Below are positions 30,985 to 39,799 of a stretch of DNA of 64,000 nt, piece after piece. Under the pieces are notes generated by a model that was given only the letters and a program-made list of their open reading frames with translations, did not search any database and was not told the DNA's origin. Positions within the stretch are counted from its first letter, which is position 1. The number at the start of each line of letters is the position of its first letter. The DNA lies in assembly GCF_000956545.1 (NCBI RefSeq), contig NZ_JYIT01000071.1, positions 23,761 through 87,760 of the forward strand, in the 5' to 3' direction. The DNA is from Microbacterium azadirachtae. Lineage in GTDB: Bacteria > Actinomycetota > Actinomycetes > Actinomycetales > Microbacteriaceae. The translations under genes and the position numbers were made by a program.

Positions 30985-31875
30985 ATGACGAACCCGGAGT
31001 TCCACGCGAATCCCGACAACTTCTGCTACCGGCACCCCGGGCGGCAGAGTTTCGTGCTGTGCCAGCGCTGCATGCGCACGATCTGCCCGGAGTGTCAGAC
31101 GCAGGCGCCCGTGGGCGTGATCTGCCCCGAGTGCATGCAGGACCAGCGCCGGAGCCAGACCCCCGCCCAGCGTCGCGCCCACCGGCGCTGGGGCGCACGA
31201 TCGATGACGGCGGTCGGCGGGCGTCCGCTCGCGACGTACTGGATCCTCGCGATCACCTCGGCCGTGAGCATCCTGGCCGAGCTCCCGGGAGTCGGGGCCG
31301 TGATCAAGAACGTGCTGTTGTTCGCGGGCGCCTATCTCTATCCGTCGCTGTCGGGGCTGCCGTTCGAGCCCTGGCGACTGCTGACTGCACTGCTCGTGCA
31401 CGGCGGTTTCATCCATCTCGGCCTCAACATGCTGGCGCTGTGGATGGTGGGACAGCAGCTCGAGCCGCTGCTGGGCCGTGCGAGGTTCCTGACGCTGTAT
31501 CTCGTGAGCGGTCTCGGCGGGTCCGTCGCGATGGCACTGATCGATCCGGCCCAGCCCACGGTCGGGGCGTCCGGTGCGATCTTCGGCCTGTTCGTGGCTC
31601 TGATCGTGATCGGCCGGCACCTGGGCGGCAACATCGTCGGGGCGCTGGTCGTGCTGGCGATCAACTTCGTGTACGGCTTCATCGTGCCCGGGATCGCCTG
31701 GGAGGCGCACGTCGGCGGTGCCGTCGTGGGAGCGCTGGTGGCGCTCGTCTACGTCCGGACCAGCGGGCGTCGCAACGCGAAGTTCTGGTGGATCGGGCTC
31801 GTCGCCGTGATCGTGCTCGTGCTGCTCGTCGTGGTCGCGGTCGTCCCTCCCCTGCTGATCACCGCCGGGCGCTGA
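30985..31875 (+). CDS. Rhomboid-family intramembrane serine protease
   Basis: The 296-residue product has an N-terminal zinc-ribbon-like segment (residues 13-52) with CxxHPGR, CQRC, CPEC and CPEC pairs, then six membrane helices. The catalytic Ser is in GASGAIFGLFVAL and the catalytic His in WEAHVGGAVVGALVAL; HGGFIHLGLNMLALW is the usual L1/helix-2 motif. It cleaves membrane proteins within or near the bilayer; the substrate is unknown. It is directly downstream of ppiA and is followed by a strong terminator. Confidence 0.95.
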   Translation: MTNPEFHANPDNFCYRHPGRQSFVLCQRCMRTICPECQTQAPVGVICPECMQDQRRSQTPAQRRAHRRWGARSMTAVGGRPLATYWILAITSAVSILAELPGVGAVIKNVLLFAGAYLYPSLSGLPFEPWRLLTALLVHGGFIHLGLNMLALWMVGQQLEPLLGRARFLTLYLVSGLGGSVAMALIDPAQPTVGASGAIFGLFVALIVIGRHLGGNIVGALVVLAINFVYGFIVPGIAWEAHVGGAVVGALVALVYVRTSGRRNAKFWWIGLVAVIVLVLLVVVAVVPPLLITAGR

Positions 31876-31883
31876 ACCCCGTC

Positions 31884-31917
31884 ACGAAAGCCCCCGCCTT
31901 CGGGCGGGGGCTTTCGT
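31884..31917 (+). terminator. Terminator of the ppiA-rhomboid unit
   Basis: A perfect 15-bp stem (ACGAAAGCCCCCGCC / GGCGGGGGCTTTCGT) with a TTCG tetraloop starts 9 bp after the rhomboid stop. No clear T run follows, but the stem is very strong. Confidence 0.9.
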
Positions 31918-31932
31918 CGTCCTCGGGAGACA

Positions 31933-32028
31933 TGTGAATAACACCCGTGTAATTCTCCCCAGGTGGGGATAGAACTGTGGATAACTCCGGGGAGCGGCTG
32001 TGCATATCCATCCCCAGAATGTGGATAA
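31933..32028 (+). other. Cluster of DnaA-box sequences in a convergent gap
   Basis: Three exact matches to TGTGNATAA occur in one orientation: TGTGAATAA at 31933-31941, TGTGGATAA at 31976-31984 and TGTGGATAA at 32020-32028. A near match, TGTGCATAT, is at 31999-32007. The gap lies between the rhomboid terminator and the crgA terminator, so no promoter is expected there. This looks like a DnaA-binding (titration) site rather than a transcription signal. Confidence 0.6.
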
Positions 32029-32089
32029 CCCTCCGGATCCGTGGAGAACCCTGCGGAATGCGGTCCGGAGCCGGTCGACGGGCCGGAAC

Positions 32090-32125
32090 GCAGGAACGCC
32101 CCCGCATGAGCGGGGGCGTTCCTGC
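32090..32125 (-). terminator. Terminator of crgA
   Basis: A perfect 16-bp stem (GCAGGAACGCCCCCGC / GCGGGGGCGTTCCTGC) with an ATGA loop lies 14 bp beyond the crgA stop, read on the minus strand. Confidence 0.88.
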
Positions 32126-32139
32126 GAGGATGAGGGGCG

Positions 32140-32379
32140 TCAGCGCCAGCGGGTCGTCATCAGGAAGCCGATGAGCGCGATGCCGAGACCGATGAGCAGG
32201 TTCCAGGACTGCAGGCCCGGGATCGGGTACTGCATGCCGGTGATGTAGAACACCAGGATCCACACGAGTCCCAGCAGCATGAAGCCCACCATGACCGGCT
32301 TGAACCACACGGCGTTGGGGGCGGCGTCGCCCTCCACCTTCTCGACGACGGCTTCTTCGGTCTTGCGGGATCGTGCCAT
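32140..32379 (-). CDS. crgA: Cell division protein CrgA
   Basis: The 79-residue product from ATG 32379 (MARSRKTEE) has a charged N-terminus and two membrane helices (about 31-50 and 58-75) joined by GMQYPIPGLQSWN. This is the CrgA pattern, including the P-x-P-G-L-x-x-W-N loop. CrgA coordinates septum formation with FtsZ, FtsQ and PBPs in actinobacteria. The in-frame GTG at 32385 would add two residues. Confidence 0.95.
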   Translation of the reverse strand: MARSRKTEEAVVEKVEGDAAPNAVWFKPVMVGFMLLGLVWILVFYITGMQYPIPGLQSWNLLIGLGIALIGFLMTTRWR

Positions 32380-32450
32380 GCGCACAGTCTACCCAAACGA
32401 CCGCAGCGCACACCGGCAGGGCGGATAGGTCGGGTGGGTAGGATCGCGAC

Positions 32451-33233
32451 ATGACCGACGCCCCACGAGCCGCCGCCCGTCGTGCTCGTGCGCGACCTCG
32501 ACGCCGGGCCTCGGTCGTCAGCGTGCTCGGCGAGCTGCTGCTCACCGCGGGCGTCGTCGTGCTGCTGTACGTCGCGTGGCAGATGTGGATCGGCGACGTC
32601 ATCATGAGCGCCGAGGCCAATGACAAGGGGAAGCAGATCTCCGAGACGTGGGCGAAAAGCGCCCCGCCGCCGCTGCCTCCCGTGCTCGACGACGGCTCCG
32701 GAGTCGACGCCGGACACCCGCGGTACGCGCCGCCCGTGATGACCGCACCGCAGAACGGCGTGCCCTGGGGAGCCCTCATGCGGGTGCCGAGGTTCGGCTC
32801 GGACTACGCCGTGACGATCGCCGGCGGGATCACCCGCCCGGACACGCTCGATCATGGCTGGATTGGTGTGTATCCGAGCTCGGGGATGCCGGGGCAGACC
32901 GGGAACTTCACGATGGCGGCGCACCGCACCACCTGGGGCAAGCCGTTCAACCAGCTCGACCGGCTGCGCCTGAACGACGCCATCGTGATCGAGACCGAGC
33001 AGGGCTGGTACACCTACCGGTTCCGTACGCTCGAGTACGTGACCCCCGACAGCGTGAACGTGCTGGATCCTGTGCCGCAGGCACCGGGCGCTCCCGCCAG
33101 CGGACGGTACATCACGCTGACCGCGTGCTCGCCGCTGTACTCCCTCGCGGAGCGGATCGTGGCCTACGGCGTGTTCGAGAGCTTCCAGCCGAGGGCGCTG
33201 GGCGCACCCGCCTCCCTGAAGGCGGTGAGCTGA
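32451..33233 (+). CDS. Class E sortase
   Basis: The 260-residue product has a basic N-terminus, one membrane helix (about 25-47) and a sortase beta-barrel outside. The catalytic His is in FTMAAHRTTWGKPF and the Cys in ITLTACSPLYS, with the conserved Arg in ERIVAYG. Class E sortases attach surface proteins carrying LAXTG-like signals to peptidoglycan. The gene is conserved next to crgA and pknB in actinobacteria. It overlaps the next small gene by one base. Confidence 0.93.
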   Translation: MTDAPRAAARRARARPRRRASVVSVLGELLLTAGVVVLLYVAWQMWIGDVIMSAEANDKGKQISETWAKSAPPPLPPVLDDGSGVDAGHPRYAPPVMTAPQNGVPWGALMRVPRFGSDYAVTIAGGITRPDTLDHGWIGVYPSSGMPGQTGNFTMAAHRTTWGKPFNQLDRLRLNDAIVIETEQGWYTYRFRTLEYVTPDSVNVLDPVPQAPGAPASGRYITLTACSPLYSLAERIVAYGVFESFQPRALGAPASLKAVS

Positions 33234-33406
33234 TGTACGCCGCGTTCTGGCGCATCCTCCCCGGCCCGTGGTGGGTACGGCTGATCATCGTGCTCGCCCT
33301 GCTGGCCGCCGTGCTGTACGCGCTGATGTTCTGGGTGTTCCCCTGGGTGAGCCCGCTGATCTCGCCCGGCGACGTGAGCATCGAGCCCACGCCGACCGCG
33401 ACCTGA
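33233..33406 (+). CDS. Small single-helix membrane protein behind the sortase
   Basis: The 57-residue product begins MYAAFWRILPGPWWVRLII and has one membrane helix (about 17-38) followed by a short outside tail. The TGATG overlap with the sortase stop couples translation. Similar small proteins lie in this position in related actinobacteria; I know of no function. It may assist sortase or its substrate. Confidence 0.75.
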   Translation: MYAAFWRILPGPWWVRLIIVLALLAAVLYALMFWVFPWVSPLISPGDVSIEPTPTAT

Positions 33407-33440
33407 CGACGTCCGCCGGCTCAGGATCCGGGATTCCTCA

Positions 33441-35162
33441 TCACTTGCCGGTGCAGTAGCCGAGGTCGATCGTGGACTGCACGGGCACGTCGCCGGGGGG
33501 CACCGACATCGAGGCGACCGTCTTCGGATCCGTGGCCTTGCAGCCCGGGTTCTCGACGGGGTTCGCCGTGAGGCCCAGCTGCTGCAGCGCCTGGGTCGCC
33601 GAGTCCAGCGGCCAGCCGGTGAGGTCGTTGACCGTCACCACGCCGCTGGCCACCACGAGGTCGACCACGGTGCCGGGGGCGACCTTGCTGCCCGCCGCAG
33701 CGCTGGCCGACAGGACGGTGTCGTGCGAAGAGCGGGGATCGTTCTTCTGGGTGACCGAGCCGAGCTGCAGTCCGGCCTTGGACAGCGCGTCCTTCGCAGC
33801 GGAGGCGCTGAGCCCCTCCAGCGGGGGGACGCTGATCTCCGCGGCGCCGCTGGAGACGTACACGGTGACCGACTGGCCCTTGTCCATGTTGCTGCCGGCC
33901 GCCGGGTCGGTGCTGATGACCTTGCCCTTGTCGACACCGGCGTCCGCCTGGTCGATGCGGATGGCGCGCAGATCGTTCTTCTGGAGCAGCGCGACCGCGG
34001 CATCGTACGTCTGACCGGCGACGTTGGGAACCGTGCGACCCGCACCGGGCACGTCGGTGGTCGGCTTGATCGCCAGCACCCAGATCAGCACGGAGGCGAG
34101 CAGCACCACGAGCAGGGCGACGCCGGCCCACACCCACGCGACCGGCGGTCCGGACTGCGTGCGCGTCATGGTGGTGTCGGACGAGAGCTGACGCAGCGTG
34201 CGCGCCGTCTCCTGCGCGTGCCGGGGGCTCGGGCCGTAGAGCTCGCTCGTGAGCGAGGAGAGCTGCTTCTTCGTGGGCACGACGCCGGTCGCCGCCTCGT
34301 CGAGGGCGGTGCGGAACGAGGCCGCGTCGGGGAAGCGCTGGAACGGATCCTTCGCCATCGCGCGGAGCACGATCGGTTCCAGGGCGCGGATGCGCTCCAG
34401 CTCGCGCTCCGGGTGCTCCTCGTCGCGCACTTCGCTCGGGGGCAGGGGCGTCTCGCTGACGTGCTGGTAGGCGACGGCGACGGGCGACTCGCCGCGGAAC
34501 GGCTGGCGTCCGGCGAGCATCTCGTACAGGACGACGCCGGTCGAGTACAGGTCGGTGCGCGCGTCGACCTGCTCGCCCTTGGCCTGCTCCGGCGAGAAGT
34601 AGGCGGCGGTGCCGATGATCTGCGTGGTCTCGGCGACCGTGGAGGAGGAGTCGGACACGGCGCGCGCGATCCCGAAGTCCATGACCTTCACGGTGCCGGC
34701 GGGGGTGATCTTGACGTTGCCCGGCTTGATGTCGCGGTGCACGACGCCGGCGCGGTGGGAGTACTCCAGCGCCTCGAGGATGCCGTCCGCGTAACGCACG
34801 GCATCGGCCGCGGGCACGGGCCCGCGCGCGATGACGTCCTTCAGCAGCTCGCCGGGGACGAGCTCCATGACGATGAACGGCACGGGCTCCGCAGGGCTGC
34901 CGCCGGCCTCCGGGGTCGTGTCCTCCCCCGCGTCGAACACGCGCACGATCGACGGGTGCGACATGCGCGACGCGGCCTGCGCCTCCATCCGGAACCGGGT
35001 GCGGAACGCGGTGTCGCGGGCGAGCTCGCGGTCCAGGATCTTGATCGCGACCTCGCGCCCGAGGGTCAGGTCGTACCCCCGGTGCACATGGGCCATGCCG
35101 CCCCGGCCGATGAGGTCATCGACGCGGTAGCGACCGGCCATGACGCGCGTGGTCGTCGTCAC
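33441..35162 (-). CDS. pknB: PASTA-domain Ser/Thr protein kinase, PknB type
   Basis: The 573-residue product starts at GTG 35162 (VTTTTRVMAGRYRV). The kinase domain (about 10-280) has GRGGMAHVHRG, the ATP Lys in VAIKIL, HRDIKPGN and DFGIAR. After a juxtamembrane linker there is one membrane helix (VAWVWAGVALLVVLLASVLIWVL) and three outside PASTA repeats, the last ending in a Cys-containing LGYCTGK. It senses muropeptides or lipid II and phosphorylates growth and division proteins. It is the last gene of the minus-strand fhaA-to-pknB operon. Confidence 0.96.
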   Translation of the reverse strand: MTTTTRVMAGRYRVDDLIGRGGMAHVHRGYDLTLGREVAIKILDRELARDTAFRTRFRMEAQAASRMSHPSIVRVFDAGEDTTPEAGGSPAEPVPFIVMELVPGELLKDVIARGPVPAADAVRYADGILEALEYSHRAGVVHRDIKPGNVKITPAGTVKVMDFGIARAVSDSSSTVAETTQIIGTAAYFSPEQAKGEQVDARTDLYSTGVVLYEMLAGRQPFRGESPVAVAYQHVSETPLPPSEVRDEEHPERELERIRALEPIVLRAMAKDPFQRFPDAASFRTALDEAATGVVPTKKQLSSLTSELYGPSPRHAQETARTLRQLSSDTTMTRTQSGPPVAWVWAGVALLVVLLASVLIWVLAIKPTTDVPGAGRTVPNVAGQTYDAAVALLQKNDLRAIRIDQADAGVDKGKVISTDPAAGSNMDKGQSVTVYVSSGAAEISVPPLEGLSASAAKDALSKAGLQLGSVTQKNDPRSSHDTVLSASAAAGSKVAPGTVVDLVVASGVVTVNDLTGWPLDSATQALQQLGLTANPVENPGCKATDPKTVASMSVPPGDVPVQSTIDLGYCTGK

Positions 35163-35206
35163 GGAGGACCCCCCTCGTTCTCGTGATTCTGATGCGGTGC
35201 CCGTGC

Positions 35207-36919
35207 TCAGGGCGTGGGCAGGATGGTGGGCGGCGAAGTCGGAACCGGCTGGATGTGCGACGTGCGCGAATCCGAGTCGGGACTCTGCTGGTCGCCGCAT
35301 CTCACCGAGTACTTCGCCGTGAAGTCGCCGGTCTGGCTCAGTCGCACCTCGGCGCTCGTCGTCCCCGCCGGGAACTCGGGACCGCCGGACATGAAGGACC
35401 CGCCGTCGATCGTCACGATGTACCCGGTGATCGACGTGCCGCTCGGGCACACGTAGTCGGCGCCCCAGGACACCGTGATCGTGCCTCCGGCGACCATGTC
35501 GCCCGTGAAGGTGGGAGCGGATCCCGGCTTCGGCGGCTGAGTGCGATCGGCGTAGAACGTCAGCGTGATCGAGGAGCCCTGCGGGACCTTGCCCGTCGGG
35601 TTGACGTTGTAGACCTTGCCGACCTGATCGGCGGCCGGTGCCGGATCGCCGGGCGTGCAGGTGGCCTGCAGGCCGGCGTCGTGGGCCTTCGCGGCCGCGG
35701 CATCGCACGCGAGACCGACGAGACCCAGCGCGTCGACGTCGACCCGCGGGGTCGAGGTGGGCGTAGGCGTCTTGCTCGGGGAGGGCTGCGACGACGCCGT
35801 GGTCGATGACACGGGCTCGGGCGCCTTCTGGTTGGCCAGGAGCGCCCAGATGGTGCCGCCGAGCACGATGAGCAGCAGCGCGATCAGCGCGATCAGCGGC
35901 CAGGTCCACGGGCTGCGCTTCTTCTTCTCCGGGGCCTGCTCGGCCTCGGTCGGGATCTGCGCCGTGGTGGGCATGATCGTGGTCGCACCCTGCGTGGCAC
36001 CCAGCAGCTGGGTCGCGGCGTCGTCGCCCGCGGCTGCCGCGGCGCCCACGCCGACCACACCGGCGATGACGGCGGGCACGGCGATCGCCGCGGAGTTCAG
36101 GTCGCCGCGGCGGAGAGCCTGTGCCGCGCGGGCCACGGTCGCTGCGGAGCTGGGCCGGTCGGCCGGCTTCTTCGCGATCATCGCCATGACGAGGTTCTGC
36201 ACCGGCTGCGGCACCGTGGCGGGCAGCGGCGGCGGGGTGTCGTTGATCTGCGCCATGGCGATCGCGACCTGCGACTCGCCCGTGAAGGGACGCTTGCCGG
36301 CGAGGCACTCGTAGGCGACGATCCCGAGTGAGTAGATGTCGGTGGCGGGCGAGGCTGCGTGGCCCGACGCCTGCTCCGGCGAGAGGTACTGCACCGTCCC
36401 CATCACCTGACCGGTGGCCGTCAGCGGCACCTGGTCGGCGATGCGGGCGATGCCGAAATCGGTGATCTTGACGCGGCCGTCCGGCGTGATCAGCAGGTTT
36501 CCGGGCTTGATGTCGCGGTGCACCAGGCCGGCGGCGTGCGCCGCCTGCAGGGCGGAGGCCGTCTGGGCGACGATGTCGAGCGTCTTGTCCGCGCTCAGCG
36601 AGCCCTCGCGCTCGATGATGGTCGACAGGGCCTCTCCGGGCACGAGCTCCATGACGAGGTAGGCGGAGCCGTTCTCCTCGCCGTAGTCGAAGACGCTGGC
36701 GATGCCCTCGTGGTTCACCAGGGCCGCGTGCCGGGCCTCGGCGCGGAAGCGCTCGAGGAAGCCCGGGTCCCCCATGTACTCGTCCTTGAGGATCTTGATC
36801 GCGACGGTCCGTCCGATGACGTGGTCGGTCGCCTCCCAGACCTCGCCCATACCGCCGATGGCGATCCGAGACTGCAGCTCGTACCGACCGCCGAAATGCA
36901 CACCCTGCGTCGGCCTCAT
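35207..36919 (-). CDS. pknA: Ser/Thr protein kinase, PknA type, with PASTA and Fn3-like tail
   Basis: The 570-residue product has a kinase domain (about 12-270) with GGMGEVWEA, VAIKIL, VHRDIKPGN and DFGIARI. A linker, a membrane helix near 340-362 (TWPLIALIALLLIVLGGTIWALL) and a Ser/Thr/Pro stalk follow. Outside, one PASTA repeat (GLVGLACDAAAAKAHDAGLQ) is followed by a roughly 90-residue beta domain with TITVSWGADYVCPSGTSITGYIV, which looks like fibronectin type III. PknA of mycobacteria has no such outside domain. It overlaps pbpA by four bases. Confidence 0.93.
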   Translation of the reverse strand: MRPTQGVHFGGRYELQSRIAIGGMGEVWEATDHVIGRTVAIKILKDEYMGDPGFLERFRAEARHAALVNHEGIASVFDYGEENGSAYLVMELVPGEALSTIIEREGSLSADKTLDIVAQTASALQAAHAAGLVHRDIKPGNLLITPDGRVKITDFGIARIADQVPLTATGQVMGTVQYLSPEQASGHAASPATDIYSLGIVAYECLAGKRPFTGESQVAIAMAQINDTPPPLPATVPQPVQNLVMAMIAKKPADRPSSAATVARAAQALRRGDLNSAAIAVPAVIAGVVGVGAAAAAGDDAATQLLGATQGATTIMPTTAQIPTEAEQAPEKKKRSPWTWPLIALIALLLIVLGGTIWALLANQKAPEPVSSTTASSQPSPSKTPTPTSTPRVDVDALGLVGLACDAAAAKAHDAGLQATCTPGDPAPAADQVGKVYNVNPTGKVPQGSSITLTFYADRTQPPKPGSAPTFTGDMVAGGTITVSWGADYVCPSGTSITGYIVTIDGGSFMSGGPEFPAGTTSAEVRLSQTGDFTAKYSVRCGDQQSPDSDSRTSHIQPVPTSPPTILPTP

Positions 36920-38379
36920 CTGTTCAGCACCGCCTCCATGACCTTCTTCGCAATCGGTGACGCGATCGTGTCACCGGATCCGGACTGTCCCTGCCCACCG
37001 CCGTCTTCGACGACGACCGCAACGGCGATCTCCGGGTTCGAAGCGGGCGCGAAGCCGGTGAACCACAGCGTGTAAGGGTCCGTGTCACCGTTCTCCGCTG
37101 TGCCCGTCTTACCGGCCACGTCGACTCCGTCTATTCTTGCACCCTGGGCCGCGCCGCTTGAGACCGACGCCTGCATGGCGGCGGTGATCGCCGCCGCCTG
37201 GTCGCGGGTCATCGCCTGGCGGAACTGGCTGTTCTCGAACTGCTTCTGCACGGACAGGTCGTCGCCGACCACCTGGTCCACCATGCGCGGGTTCATCACG
37301 AGGCCGTCGTTCGCGATCCCTGCCGAGACCATCGCCATCTGCAGGGGCGTCGCCCGCACGTCGCCCTGGCCGAAGCCGGTGAGGCCGGTCTTGTCGGCGG
37401 AGAGGGACTTCGGGTACGTCGAGGCGGCCGACTGCAGGGGCAGCGAGAACTCCTGGTCGAAGCCGAACTTCTCGGCCGCCGCGCGGATCGCGTCGTCGCC
37501 GAGCTGGACGGCGAGCTCGGCCATCGGGATGTTGCAGCTGTACCGGATCGCGTCGGCGAGGCTCACGGTCTGTCCGTCGCCGCCGGGGCAGATCCCGCCC
37601 CAGGCGTTGTGCACCGCGGTGGTGGTGCCGGGGAGCGTGAAGGCCGCCGGGTTCGGGAACGTCGACTGCATGGTGAACTTGCCCGAGTCCAGGGCGGCGC
37701 TGGCCACCACGAGCTTGAACGTCGACCCGGGCGGGTTCATGTTGCCGCCGATCGCGCGGTTCGACAGGGGCTTGTTCGGATCGGCCACGAGCGCGTCGTA
37801 CGCGGCGTTCGCGGCCTTGGAGTCATGCACTGCGAGGCTGTTGGTGTCGAAGCCGGGCGTCGAGACCATCGCCAGGATCCGTCCGGTCTTCGGCTCGATC
37901 GCTACGACGGCACCCCGATAGCCCTGCAGCGCGTCGTAGGCGGCCTTCTGCGCGACGGGGTCGAGCGTGAGCACCACGTTCGACCCCTTCTGCGGCTGCC
38001 CGGAGATGATGCGCTCGATCGACGAAAGGAACTGCGAGCCGCCCGTGCCGCTGAGCTCGCCGTTCATCGCCTTCTCGATGCCGGTCGCGCTGCCGAGCGC
38101 CGGGTTGTAGTAGCCCGTGACGGCGGACCACATCTGCGGATCCGTGTACTTCCGCTGGAAGGAGTACATGTCGCCGGAGGGGACCGAGGTGGCGATCGGG
38201 GCGCCGCCCGCGATGATCGACCCCCGCTGGATCTCGTAGCTGTCCAGCCGGGTGCGGCGGTTCGCGTCGTTCTGGGCGAGCGCGTCGGCCTGCACGACCT
38301 GGATCCAGCTCACCGAGCCGAACAGCGCCAGGAACATGACGAGGACGAGGATGCTGATGCGCCGGAGCTCTTTGGTCAT
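36916..38379 (-). CDS. pbpA: Penicillin-binding protein PbpA (class B transpeptidase)
   Basis: The 487-residue product has an N-terminal membrane anchor (about 8-28), a dimerisation domain with ANRRTRLDSYEIQRGSI, and a transpeptidase domain. The nucleophile is Ser219 in GSTFKL, the second motif is SCN in RYSCNIPM, and the third is KTGTAE. It cross-links peptidoglycan with RodA during growth. It lies between rodA and pknA, as in other actinobacteria. Confidence 0.96.
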   Translation of the reverse strand: MTKELRRISILVLVMFLALFGSVSWIQVVQADALAQNDANRRTRLDSYEIQRGSIIAGGAPIATSVPSGDMYSFQRKYTDPQMWSAVTGYYNPALGSATGIEKAMNGELSGTGGSQFLSSIERIISGQPQKGSNVVLTLDPVAQKAAYDALQGYRGAVVAIEPKTGRILAMVSTPGFDTNSLAVHDSKAANAAYDALVADPNKPLSNRAIGGNMNPPGSTFKLVVASAALDSGKFTMQSTFPNPAAFTLPGTTTAVHNAWGGICPGGDGQTVSLADAIRYSCNIPMAELAVQLGDDAIRAAAEKFGFDQEFSLPLQSAASTYPKSLSADKTGLTGFGQGDVRATPLQMAMVSAGIANDGLVMNPRMVDQVVGDDLSVQKQFENSQFRQAMTRDQAAAITAAMQASVSSGAAQGARIDGVDVAGKTGTAENGDTDPYTLWFTGFAPASNPEIAVAVVVEDGGGQGQSGSGDTIASPIAKKVMEAVLNR

Positions 38380-38410
38380 GCGACACCTCCTGCGACGATC
38401 GGAGAAGCGG

Positions 38411-39799
38411 TCATCCGATCACCACCCTGGGCTGACGGCGCACGCCGTCCGAGATCCGCAGGAGCAGGCTGACGATGAGCCAGTTGGCGATGAGCGAGGA
38501 TCCGCCCGCCGCGAGGAACGGCGTGGTGAGGCCGGTCAGCGGGATGACCCGGGTGACGCCGCCCACCATGATGAACACCTGCAGGCCGATCGTGAACGAG
38601 ACGCCCACGGCGAGCAGCTTGCCGAAGTCGTCCTGCCCGGCCACGCCGATCCGCAGACCGCGGCTCACGAACACCATGTAGAGGCAGAGCAGGGCGAACA
38701 GCCCGATCAGGCCGATCTCCTCGCCCAGGCTCGTGATGATGAAGTCGCTCTCCGCGACCGGGGTGATCTCGGGGCGGCCCTGTCCGAGACCCGTGCCGAT
38801 CAGCCCGCCGTGCGCGAGGCCGAAGATGCCCTGCGTGAGCTGGTAGCTCTGGTCTTCCATGAGGTCGGGGTCGAAGGCGTGGATCCAGGTGTTGAAGCGG
38901 TTCTGCACGTAGGTGAGGAACTGCGACACGACCGCGATGCCGATCACCACGCCGGCGAGGCCGATGAGCACCCAGCTCGTCTTGCCCGTGGCCACGTAGA
39001 GCATCACGATGAACATCCCGAAGATGAGCACACCGGTGCCGAGGTCGTGCTGGGCGACGATGATGGCGAGCGAGATGAGCCAGACCACGATGACCGGCCC
39101 GAGCTCGCGCATGCGCGGCCAGGTGATGCCGGCGAACCGCTTGCCCACCGACGACAGGCTCTCGCGGGTGCGCACGAGATAGCCGGCGAAGAAGATGGCC
39201 AGGAAGATCTTCGAGAGCTCGCCGGGCTGGAAGCCGAGCCCGCCGATCGAGATCCACACGTCGGCGTTCGCGTCGGCCCGCAGGCCGGGGATGAACGGGA
39301 GAACGAGCAGCACGAGCCCGGCCAGGCCCGAGAGGTAGGTGTACCTGTACAGCACGCGGTAGTTGCGCAGGAAGATCACCAGCGCGATGGCGCCGATCAC
39401 CGAGATCGCCATCCACATGAGCTGCTTGTTCGAGGAGGCGTTCCACCCGGTGGCGTGGTTGGCGATGTCGATGCGGTAGATCTCCGCGATGCCCACTCCG
39501 GTCAGCAGCGTCGCGATGGGGAGGACGAACGGATCCGCGTCGCTCGCGACGAAGCGCAGCACCACGTGCAGGGCGAAGACGAGCACGGCGAGTCCGCCGC
39601 CGATCAGCAGGATCATCGGATCGATGCGGTGCAGTGCGCCCAGCTGCACGAGGGTGAGCGCCGATCCCGCGACGACCACCGCGAACAGCAGCAGCCAGAA
39701 CTCGCGGTTGCGCTGCGTCTGCGGGCCGCGGATGCGGCGCAGCGCGCGCAGGACGGCCGTGTCGGCGGCGACGTCGGAGGCGGGTGCGGTGGCGGTCAT
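38411..39799 (-). CDS. rodA: SEDS-family peptidoglycan glycosyltransferase RodA
   Basis: The 462-residue product has about 12 membrane helices and the SEDS motifs: QPGELSKIFLAIFFAGYL with the catalytic-region Glu-Leu-x-Lys, FGMFIVMLYVATG, GGLIGTGLGQGRP and ESDFIITSLGEEIGLIG. It polymerises glycan strands and partners with the adjacent PbpA. The start ATG overlaps the pstP stop by four bases. Confidence 0.96.
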   Translation of the reverse strand: MTATAPASDVAADTAVLRALRRIRGPQTQRNREFWLLLFAVVVAGSALTLVQLGALHRIDPMILLIGGGLAVLVFALHVVLRFVASDADPFVLPIATLLTGVGIAEIYRIDIANHATGWNASSNKQLMWMAISVIGAIALVIFLRNYRVLYRYTYLSGLAGLVLLVLPFIPGLRADANADVWISIGGLGFQPGELSKIFLAIFFAGYLVRTRESLSSVGKRFAGITWPRMRELGPVIVVWLISLAIIVAQHDLGTGVLIFGMFIVMLYVATGKTSWVLIGLAGVVIGIAVVSQFLTYVQNRFNTWIHAFDPDLMEDQSYQLTQGIFGLAHGGLIGTGLGQGRPEITPVAESDFIITSLGEEIGLIGLFALLCLYMVFVSRGLRIGVAGQDDFGKLLAVGVSFTIGLQVFIMVGGVTRVIPLTGLTTPFLAAGGSSLIANWLIVSLLLRISDGVRRQPRVVIG

